12,451 nt of DNA from Chlamydia trachomatis (GTDB lineage: Bacteria; Chlamydiota; Chlamydiia; Chlamydiales; 2-12-FULL-49-11): contig CAMCSI010000024.1 of NCBI GenBank assembly GCA_945877885.1, positions 1-12,451 of the forward strand, read 5' to 3'. Shown here one piece after another: positions 1 to 5,427 of this stretch (within the stretch, counting starts at the first letter, position 1; each line of letters begins with the position of its first letter). The notes below the pieces were generated by a model that was not told the origin of the DNA, did no database searches, and was given only the letters and a program-made list of their open reading frames with translations. The position numbers were made by a program, and so were the translations under genes.

Positions 1-64
1 ACCTTCATGCGCAAGGTGAGTTATTTAACTCGGCTTCTATTTCCTTGTATGCTATCATACTTGC
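1..64. promoter_or_regulatory. Region upstream of epmB with candidate extended -10 promoter
   Basis: No gene is visible before the first start codon. An extended -10 element, TGCTATCAT, lies at 50-58 and has no convincing -35. Transcription would start about seven bases later, almost exactly at the ATG at 65. There is no Shine-Dalgarno sequence in between. Two small inverted repeats lie further left: ACCTT/AAGGT arms at 1-5 and 13-17, and GAGTTA/TAACTC at 18-23 and 26-31. They could be an operator or the end of a terminator for a gene left of the window, but both are short enough to arise by chance. Confidence 0.35.
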
Positions 65-1021
65 ATGGAAAAATGGCGTCTTATTCAAAAAAAAGGATTT
101 AATAGCACAGCGGAAATCGCAGATTTTTTGTGTTTGGATGAAACACAGAGGAAAAGATTAGTTCAGAGAAAAGAATTTCCTTTACATGTCCCTTTCAGAA
201 TTGCTGAAAAAATGCCAAAAAATTGTATAGAAAATCCTTTAGCCCTGCAATTTTTACCTTTGGATAGGGAGTTAGATAGAGAATGTGGGGAAACAGATCC
301 TGTAGGTGATGTGTTAAGTCAAAAAGGGAAGGCTATTTTACATAAATATGAGGGAAGAGCGCTACTTCTTGCAACAGGGGCTTGCGCTATGCATTGCCGC
401 TACTGCTTTAGACAAAATTTTACCTATCAAAGTGAATTGGAAGAGGCGGTTGCGTATATTGCAAAAGATCCTTCTATTAAAGAAGTTATTTTAAGTGGTG
501 GAGACCCTTTATCCCTATCTGATAAGGCATTGCAGGAAATTTTTTTAAAATTGGAAGATATTGACCATATTAAAATAGTTCGTTTCCATACTAGGTTTTT
601 AATAGGAATCCCAGAAAGAGTAACGTTTCAATTTTTAGAGATGCTCAAAAATTCATCCAAGCAAATCGTTTTTGTTCTCCATGTTAATTGTGCCGTCGAG
701 CTTGATAAAGATATTTTTGATGCACTTTCTAAAATAAAATCTTTGGGGATCCCAGTTCTTTCTCAATCGGTACTTTTAAAAGGGGTAAATGATACAAAAG
801 AGGCTCTATACGATTTATTCTGGACCCTTGCTACCCATGGGGTCATCCCTTACTATTTACATAGGTTTGACAAAGTAAAGGGGGCGATGCATTTTGATGT
901 TCCTTCTGAAAAGGGTGCCTTATTAATTAAACAATTGCGTAACTGTTTACCTGGATATGCAGTTCCTGTTTTTGTTGAAGAGATTAAAGGGGAGAAATCT
1001 AAAACACTCATTTTGCATTAA
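65..1021 (+). CDS. epmB: EF-P beta-lysylation protein EpmB-like (lysine 2,3-aminomutase family radical SAM enzyme)
   Basis: The 318-residue protein carries the radical SAM signature CAMHCRYC, with cysteines 107, 111 and 114 expected to hold the 4Fe-4S cluster. A GGDP motif follows at 145-148. Near the C-terminus, a lysine around residue 283 (PSEKG) sits where the family binds pyridoxal phosphate, followed by GYAVPVFV. The segment before the cluster (LHKYEGRALLLATGACA) and FDKVKGAMHF near 268-277 resemble E. coli EpmB. The length also fits EpmB (about 340) rather than catabolic KamA (over 400 residues with an extra C-terminal region). In that family EpmB turns (S)-alpha-lysine into (R)-beta-lysine, which EpmA attaches to elongation factor P to ease ribosome stalling at proline stretches. 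Neither epmA nor efp is visible here, so the role rests on similarity. KamA activity on free lysine is the alternative. No ribosome binding site precedes the ATG. Confidence 0.82.
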   Translation: MEKWRLIQKKGFNSTAEIADFLCLDETQRKRLVQRKEFPLHVPFRIAEKMPKNCIENPLALQFLPLDRELDRECGETDPVGDVLSQKGKAILHKYEGRALLLATGACAMHCRYCFRQNFTYQSELEEAVAYIAKDPSIKEVILSGGDPLSLSDKALQEIFLKLEDIDHIKIVRFHTRFLIGIPERVTFQFLEMLKNSSKQIVFVLHVNCAVELDKDIFDALSKIKSLGIPVLSQSVLLKGVNDTKEALYDLFWTLATHGVIPYYLHRFDKVKGAMHFDVPSEKGALLIKQLRNCLPGYAVPVFVEEIKGEKSKTLILH

Positions 1022-1033
1022 ATGATCTTATTT

Positions 1034-1042
1034 TGTTATAGT
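1034..1042 (+). promoter_or_regulatory. Candidate extended -10 promoter of the histidine kinase gene
   Basis: TGTTATAGT is an extended -10 (TGn plus TATAGT, five of six matches to TATAAT) just after the epmB stop codon. The best -35 candidate is TTGCAT at 1013-1018, with an 18-base spacer and only three matches. A start near 1049 would give a leader of about 10 bases before the ATG at 1059, so the kinase may be transcribed separately from epmB. Confidence 0.35.
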
Positions 1043-1058
1043 GTTTGATTAAAAGATT

Positions 1059-2087
1059 ATGTTTTATAAAAATAAGAAAATACTAGAAAGTATAGCCCCG
1101 CATCTTGATGAGGGAGTGCTCCTTCTCTATCCAAATTTTTCGCTCGAAATTCTTACTAATAAAGCTTGCGCCTTTTTAAGAATTGGCAGTGAAACAAAAA
1201 AGTTGCACCTTTACCAACTTCCTGAAAATGCAATATCAAAGAAAATTGAGCAGATGATCGATAAAAATGTGAATGAGGACTCGATCGAAGATGACAAGCA
1301 AACAATGATTATTAAAATCCTTGACGTGGGCGGCTCTGATTTAAAGGTGATTGTAATTAAAGATGACTCAAATCACGAGAAAATGCTTAATATGGGCAAA
1401 GAATTTGTTGGAAATGCTTCCCATGAGCTGCGTACCCCCATTACGATCATTAAGGGGTTTACTGAAATGCTCATTGAAGGGGATGGGATTAATGAGAAAA
1501 TGCAAGGGGAAATCTTAAAAAAGATCCAATCAAGCTGTGAGAGAATGGAGCATCTTGTAAAACATTTACTTAGATTAACAGATTTAGAAAATTGTGAAAT
1601 TGAAGCACAGGCGGCAGTAGATGTTCAACGTTTAATTGAAGATGTGAGTTATCAAGTAATTTCCATTTATCCTGAATTTAGAATCGAGCACCTTCGGAAA
1701 GATGAAGAAGCACTTGCATGGATTGATTCTGATCTTATTGAACTTGTCCTTACCAACCTATTTAAAAATTCAGTGAAATATTGCCGTGAGGATAAGGTGA
1801 TTATTGTAAAGGTGGATACCTCGTTTGATCAAATCTATATTCAGATTAGCGATAGAGGCAAAGGGATCCCTACTAAAGATCTTGAAAAAGTTTTTGACCG
1901 TTTTTATACGGTGGATAAAGCACACTGCCGAAAGTTAGGGGGAGCAGGCCTTGGTCTTTCTATCGTAAAACTGATTGTAGAAAAACATGGCGGAAGGATC
2001 TTTGCCACCTCAGAGCCTGGGATTTCAACCACCATGCATTTATACTTACCTATTGCTCCTTCACCTTCACCGGCGGCCCTAAAGTAA
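1059..2087 (+). CDS. PhoR-type sensor histidine kinase without membrane segments
   Basis: The 342-residue protein ends in a complete kinase core. The H box NASHELRTPITII carries the phosphorylated histidine 122. The N box NLFKNSVKY carries Asn237. DRGKGIP at 265-271 is the G1 box, VFDRFYTVD at 278-286 is the F box, and GGAGLGLS at 294-301 is the G2 box. This is a class I HisKA/HATPase kinase of the PhoR kind. Residues 1-105 have no hydrophobic membrane span and look like a degenerate PAS-type fold with alternating short strands, so the sensor is probably cytosolic. No response regulator is in the window; its partner must be elsewhere or left of the edge. The ATG has no clear ribosome binding site. 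The 3' end overlaps the convergent GspK-like gene by 38 bases. The kinase assignment is secure; the signal and target are unknown. Confidence 0.9.
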   Translation: MFYKNKKILESIAPHLDEGVLLLYPNFSLEILTNKACAFLRIGSETKKLHLYQLPENAISKKIEQMIDKNVNEDSIEDDKQTMIIKILDVGGSDLKVIVIKDDSNHEKMLNMGKEFVGNASHELRTPITIIKGFTEMLIEGDGINEKMQGEILKKIQSSCERMEHLVKHLLRLTDLENCEIEAQAAVDVQRLIEDVSYQVISIYPEFRIEHLRKDEEALAWIDSDLIELVLTNLFKNSVKYCREDKVIIVKVDTSFDQIYIQISDRGKGIPTKDLEKVFDRFYTVDKAHCRKLGGAGLGLSIVKLIVEKHGGRIFATSEPGISTTMHLYLPIAPSPSPAALK

Positions 2088-2931
2088 TAAACTGTCCTTT
2101 GGATCCCTTGGTATGGGTTTGAATTTTTTTAAACGAAATGGTGTTATAGCGTAGGGCCTTTTTGTGCGTGCTAAATTGACTATCGCTTAAGTATTTTTCC
2201 ACCTCATCTTTAGTAAGACGTGCTATCGCTCTGCCTTCAAAGTAATGCTTTTCCTCCTCTGCAAGGAGCTTTTTGGTGATCTCTTTACCAAATAAAGCTT
2301 CCATCATCTCTAAAGAAAGGGAGGGAAAGCAAATAGTAGGAGTGTTATTTGTATCTTGTAAAGTGATATAATCTAAGAGACTGAGGGGCTTTTCAGAAGA
2401 GACACTTTCTCCTTTGCAAAGCATGAGGAAAAATTCTCTGTCATGTACCGAGGAAAAGGGGATTTTTGCTAAAGATTTTGTAGTTTGTAGTCCGGCGGAG
2501 AGCTCTTTTAAAAAAGAATCCAAAAAACCTGAATTATTTTTTACTTTTTGCTGAAATAGAAAGTGATCTTTATACAGTATCTTTAATAAGTTTTTTAATG
2601 TATTTGTTGTCAGTTCTTTCACCCCATCCCCATCGGTCTTTGAAAGAAGTGGGTAGAGGTTGAGTTTACCATTTTCACTATGGGAAAATGATCTTCCTTT
2701 GAATTTTTTACCCTTTCGCTTTTCTTTTCGAACCTCATCTGACTGCTTTGATGATTTAAGAGTATGGCTGTATTTACTCGATGCTTCTGCATTGATAAAG
2801 CTGTAGCAAGATTCTATGTGTTTATCTTGATTAAGGGCAACAAGCGCTGTAGTTTTCAAAGAAACAGACATGGTGGAGGCTACTAGTGAGAATATAAGGA
2901 TCATCATCGTAGTTAAAAAGAGAAAATTCAT
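2050..2931 (-). CDS. GspK-like minor pseudopilin (putative), third gene of the pseudopilin operon
   Basis: The 293-residue protein starts with a hydrophobic segment (about residues 3-25) directly after the initiator, then a long soluble part. Residues 52-80 are rich in Ser, Lys and Arg. The rest is mostly helical, with a possible helix-hairpin-helix-like stretch near 240-255 (IARLTKDEVEKYLSD). No residue matches I recognise identify the family. The assignment as GspK comes from context: it follows GspI-like and GspJ-like genes in the canonical I-J-K order, its size is close to GspK (about 300), and GspK is the pseudopilin that lacks Glu at +5, which is also absent here. In type II secretion I, J and K form the tip of the pseudopilus in the periplasm. 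Its ATG overlaps the upstream stop by four bases (ATGA), which implies translational coupling. It could instead be a lineage-specific inner-membrane protein. Confidence 0.5.
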   Translation of the reverse strand: MNFLFLTTMMILIFSLVASTMSVSLKTTALVALNQDKHIESCYSFINAEASSKYSHTLKSSKQSDEVRKEKRKGKKFKGRSFSHSENGKLNLYPLLSKTDGDGVKELTTNTLKNLLKILYKDHFLFQQKVKNNSGFLDSFLKELSAGLQTTKSLAKIPFSSVHDREFFLMLCKGESVSSEKPLSLLDYITLQDTNNTPTICFPSLSLEMMEALFGKEITKKLLAEEEKHYFEGRAIARLTKDEVEKYLSDSQFSTHKKALRYNTISFKKIQTHTKGSKGQFITLGPPVKVKEQ

Positions 2932-3590
2932 GATTTTTCCCCATTTATATTTTCTGGAATAAGGAATGTATAATTATAGACATTTCCATCGATTGTTTCA
3001 ATATTGATAGAAAGGGCTATATCATCTATTTTAGGGGTAAATGAAACGATGTTTGACAAAAGTGGCCTTGTTAACTCTGCTCCATTAGAACTAGTGATGG
3101 TATAAATAAGTTCTTTGTCAAAGGTTCGATAGAGCTTGCACTTACATTCCCCAGAAAGATCGGATTGATCTTTAAAGCCATTATCAAAGGTAAATTCAAG
3201 AAATTCGGTGTAACCGGCATTTTGAGTGTTGATAGATTCTCTGTCAAGAGTCATGGTCATTTCTGTCATTTTTTCAAAAAACAAAGCGTTACTAAAGATC
3301 TCAGGGGAAATGGAGGCAATTTTTGCGGTGCATTTTTGATACCTAAAAAATAGGGAGGTGGTGGAAAATAATAGGATAGAAAATAGGGAAGCTGCAATAA
3401 TAATTTCAATTAAAGAAAAATGGGATTTTTTCTTTACCATTAACATTTTTAGTGGAGAAAAGGGTGTTTCTGAAACTTTGGAAAGAGGTTCAAGTGAGGC
3501 GTCTGTCTGCCTTAAAGATTGTATATCCATGTAGATAACTTTTGACTTTCCTGTGATTGGGTTATAGTAGAGATGGGGTTTATATTTCAT
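2928..3590 (-). CDS. GspJ-like minor pseudopilin with a long leader
   Basis: The 220-residue protein has a type IV prepilin motif at residues 53-70: a basic stretch KKKSH, then FSLIEIIIAASLF. Phe58 would be +1, Glu62 the conserved +5 glutamate, and residues 61-82 the membrane helix. The soluble part is rich in short strands, as expected for GspJ (about 200 residues). The residue before the cleavage site is His57, not the usual Gly. The ATG used here overlaps the preceding stop codon (ATGA) and has GAGG five bases upstream, which supports it. It would leave a 57-residue leader, unusually long for this family. In-frame ATGs at residues 49 and 51 (start near 3446 or 3440) would give a normal leader but lack a ribosome binding site. 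The predicted role is in the pseudopilus tip of a type II secretion system. Confidence 0.65.
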   Translation of the reverse strand: MKYKPHLYYNPITGKSKVIYMDIQSLRQTDASLEPLSKVSETPFSPLKMLMVKKKSHFSLIEIIIAASLFSILLFSTTSLFFRYQKCTAKIASISPEIFSNALFFEKMTEMTMTLDRESINTQNAGYTEFLEFTFDNGFKDQSDLSGECKCKLYRTFDKELIYTITSSNGAELTRPLLSNIVSFTPKIDDIALSINIETIDGNVYNYTFLIPENINGEKS

Positions 3591-3985
3591 GCAACCTCAG
3601 GGTTTTTTATGAAAAACTTCACCTGTCTTTCTTTATAAAGATGTGGAGTTTTGAATGTTATATCTATGGTGAACAAAGCCGATGGGGATTTTGAAGGGTC
3701 GTATTTTTTACTAATTTTGGCAGTTCGAACTAAAGTTAACGTTTCATTAGGGCCAAAAGGAATTTCTATGGGCGCAAGGTTGACCTCCTCATTATCAAGA
3801 GTCTGCACCACTTCTAAAAACGTAGGGATAAAATAGGGTTCTATGGAAAGGGACTCAAGGTGCTTTATTTGCTTAGTAAAAGTTTTGTATGGATAAGAGG
3901 AAAAAGGAATTATTGTCATTGATATAAGTAGAAAGGCAATTAATACTTCTACAATGAAGAAATGGAATGTACGTTTTTTTATCAT
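3587..3985 (-). CDS. GspI-like minor pseudopilin, first gene of the pseudopilin operon
   Basis: The 132-residue protein begins with a short basic leader (residues 1-8) followed by FFIVEVLIAFLLISM, a type IV prepilin N-terminus. Phe9 would be +1 and Glu13 the +5 glutamate, and the hydrophobic helix runs to about residue 28. The residue before the cleavage site is His8 rather than Gly. Length and position match GspI (about 120-130 residues), the protein on which the J-K tip complex of a type II secretion pseudopilus is built. The C-terminal half is strand-rich (TLTLVRTAKISKKY, FTIDITFKTP). It is the first gene of a three-gene coupled operon: its stop overlaps the next start by four bases. It has no obvious ribosome binding site and is probably driven from the divergent promoter region at 4020-4049. 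No gspD, gspE, gspF or gspG is present in the window. Confidence 0.65.
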   Translation of the reverse strand: MIKKRTFHFFIVEVLIAFLLISMTIIPFSSYPYKTFTKQIKHLESLSIEPYFIPTFLEVVQTLDNEEVNLAPIEIPFGPNETLTLVRTAKISKKYDPSKSPSALFTIDITFKTPHLYKERQVKFFIKNPEVA

Positions 3986-4019
3986 AGGTTATTTAAAATA
4001 TTACTATTAACTTTCACTT

Positions 4020-4049
4020 TTTATAAATAAAAAATTAGCCACTTATAAT
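4020..4049. promoter_or_regulatory. Symmetric divergent promoter pair between the pseudopilin operon and the 211-aa gene
   Basis: On the + strand TTATAA (4021-4026) and TATAAT (4044-4049) are 17 bases apart, a plausible -35 and a perfect -10. On the minus strand the same bases give TTATAA (4048-4043) and TATAAA (4025-4020), again 17 bases apart. Each -35 overlaps the -10 of the opposite promoter. Predicted starts are near 4056 (+) and 4013 (-). The region is very AT-rich, so chance matches are possible, but both perfect spacings in a divergent intergenic region are suggestive. Confidence 0.4.
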
Positions 4050-4075
4050 CATATGTGAAATTAGGATTGAAGAAA

Positions 4076-4114
4076 ATGGATAAATATTATAAACCTGAGT
4101 ATGTTAAAAATTAA
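4076..4114 (+). CDS. Possible 12-residue leader peptide upstream of the 211-aa gene
   Basis: An ATG at 4076 opens a 12-codon frame (MDKYYKPEYVKN) that ends with TAA, 12 bases before the ATG at 4127. AGGA at 4063-4066 lies nine bases upstream, a better ribosome binding site than that of the downstream gene. It would lie inside the transcript from the + strand promoter at 4021-4049. It could be a translated leader that influences the next gene, or a chance ORF. Four of the twelve residues are Lys and three are Tyr. It is too short to judge coding bias. Confidence 0.25.
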   Translation: MDKYYKPEYVKN

Positions 4115-4126
4115 AATAAGAGTACA

Positions 4127-4762
4127 ATGCTTTTTTCTGGTAGAGCTTACTACAACATCCTAATCCTTAATAAATTAAGGGATGGAAAATATAGAGAGGG
4201 GGAATGGGAATCTTGTGATTACAGACAAATGCCTCTTGCAGAAATATTTTTTTCTCTGGGAAAATTAGGGGTATATTTTACCAGCGACTCCTTTGTTTCT
4301 TTTTGTGAGGAGATTGATACACCTGAGGCTCTTGCCGATAAGCTACTTTATGAAAATGGAGATGGTAAAAGAAAAATTTATTTACTGGTATTTGAACTTT
4401 GGAGAAGGTTATTACCGGAGAGAAAAACCGTCTCTATCGTCTGTGATCAACTCGATCAAACCATTGCAATTTACGAAGATCAAAGAGAGGATACAAAATT
4501 GTATGAAGGGTTGCTAGCAATTCTTGAGATATTGAAACGCAACGCACCCTTTAGCGATCGACCCAAAGAACTTTTTAAGCGCCTATCCTTATATATTGCC
4601 CATGATTTAGAAAATGTAATATCTACCTACATAGAATCAAAAATGGGGAGCCCAGAAGAAGGGAAAATGACACTCCTGCTGGATGCTTTTATCCCATTTG
4701 TAGAAGAAGAAAGAGCTCTACAATTTTTAAAATTTAAATCCCTTACAGCTAGTCAACAATAA
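4127..4762 (+). CDS. Hypothetical helical protein, 211 residues
   Basis: I do not recognise this protein. It has no signal peptide, membrane segment or catalytic motif that I can name. It is predicted mostly helical and acidic to neutral, with amphipathic stretches such as LYEGLLAILEILKRN (residues 125-139) and LFKRLSLYIAHDLENVI (149-165). These are compatible with an alpha-solenoid or helical-bundle fold used for protein binding. The frame is closed by a stop at 4112-4114, so 4127 is the first available start; the ribosome binding site is weak (AAGAG about six bases upstream). It stands alone on its strand between the divergent pseudopilin operon and the palindromic element at 4786-4920. Base composition resembles its neighbours. 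It may be a chlamydial-lineage protein, but this cannot be tested from the sequence alone. Confidence 0.7.
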   Translation: MLFSGRAYYNILILNKLRDGKYREGEWESCDYRQMPLAEIFFSLGKLGVYFTSDSFVSFCEEIDTPEALADKLLYENGDGKRKIYLLVFELWRRLLPERKTVSIVCDQLDQTIAIYEDQREDTKLYEGLLAILEILKRNAPFSDRPKELFKRLSLYIAHDLENVISTYIESKMGSPEEGKMTLLLDAFIPFVEEERALQFLKFKSLTASQQ

Positions 4763-4785
4763 AGAGGTTGAAAAATGCAAATATT

Positions 4786-4920
4786 ACCACCCGCAAGCAC
4801 AGCTTGCTAAAGAACACAAAGGTCACAGAGAAATGCAAAAATTCAAATGACTATACAAGGATGGTTACTGTCTTTCTCTGTGGGCTCTGTGTTCTTTAGC
4901 GAGCAAAGCGAGCGGGTGGT
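4786..4920. repeat. Long imperfect inverted repeat (MITE-like palindromic element)
   Basis: Two 48-base arms, 4786-4833 and 4873-4920, are complementary without gaps at 39 of 48 positions and enclose 39 bases. The outer nine bases (ACCACCCGC) and the block at arm positions 21-33 (GCTAAAGAACACA) are identical, as is the inner CACAGAGAAA. The outermost flank continues the symmetry loosely (TATTA near 4781-4785 and TAATA at 4922-4926). The element is GC-richer than its surroundings and lies between two orphan genes. No transposase ORF is inside. It looks like a non-autonomous mobile element or a dispersed palindromic repeat; transcribed from either side it would fold into a strong hairpin and could end or stabilise transcripts. 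The inverted symmetry is certain; the mobile nature is inferred. Confidence 0.8.
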
Positions 4921-5049
4921 TTAATAACTTAAAATAAGGGTTTATCAGTGAAGAGGGGCTTTCCTATTGTGATGTGTATTGGGAAAAAAATACACTTGTT
5001 GATTTATAGATATTTATGTAAAATTTTAAAGGAATCAAGAGTTTAATTT
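4921..5049 (+). promoter_or_regulatory. Upstream region of the small membrane protein gene, with hairpin and candidate promoter
   Basis: TTGTTG at 4996-5001 and TAAAAT at 5019-5024 are 17 bases apart and could be the promoter of the gene at 5050. The -35 is weak (three matches), the -10 good (five). Just before it, GTGTATT (4974-4980) and AATACAC (4989-4995) form a 7-bp stem with an 8-base loop. This could be an operator touching the -35 or a weak terminator for transcription from the left. AAGGA at 5029-5033 is too far (16 bases) from the ATG to be a typical ribosome binding site. Confidence 0.3.
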
Positions 5050-5427
5050 ATGACTGAATCAACCCTTATTTTTTATAAAAACATTTTGCTAACTCCTTTT
5101 TTTGCATTGGGTACAATGTATGCAATCTTAGAGTTTGCAAGAGTTTTACACTTTTCCCTTACGAAAATAAGGAAATTGAAGATTATCGGATTATTCATTG
5201 TATTTTATTGCTCTATTGTAATTTTCTATAAAAATAGACTGTCTTTTCCCCCTCTGTTAGATCTACTCACGCAAATTGGCTTTAGTCTTTTATTAGGAGT
5301 GATTTGGACCTGGATTTTAATAGAATTGTGCAAGGCTATTGGTCGCAGACTGAAAAATCCACGAATTTATTCTTTATGGCTACTTATTTCAATTATCGCT
5401 TTTGGCCTTTTTTCGCTCACTAGGTAA
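5050..5427 (+). CDS. Small multi-pass membrane protein of unknown function
   Basis: The 125-residue protein is strongly hydrophobic with four likely membrane helices at about residues 8-30, 43-60, 73-94 and 106-122. They are joined by short loops rich in Lys and Arg (KIRKLK at 39-44, RRLKNPR at 99-105). By the positive-inside rule the two basic loops would both face the cytoplasm, which fits helices 1-2 and 3-4 as hairpins. No signal peptide, enzyme motif or recognisable transporter signature is present. It sits alone between the palindromic element and the convergent metallophosphoesterase gene, overlapping that gene's last codons by eight bases. I do not recognise the family and assign no function. 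The long open frame with coherent membrane topology makes it a likely real gene. Confidence 0.65.
   Translation: MTESTLIFYKNILLTPFFALGTMYAILEFARVLHFSLTKIRKLKIIGLFIVFYCSIVIFYKNRLSFPPLLDLLTQIGFSLLLGVIWTWILIELCKAIGRRLKNPRIYSLWLLISIIAFGLFSLTR

Noticed and set aside
3165..3353. 62-codon + strand frame opposite the GspJ-like gene
   Set aside because: It is antisense to a gene with a clear pilin motif, and its translation shows no recognisable features.
4293..4517. 74-codon + strand frame within the 211-residue gene
   Set aside because: It is an internal alternate frame with no ribosome binding site and no coherent domain; the longer frame spans the region.
4786..4920. CRISPR-like repeat or small RNA gene
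   Set aside because: There are only two arms in inverted, not direct, orientation, without regular spacers or a cas gene, and no promoter clearly belongs to it.
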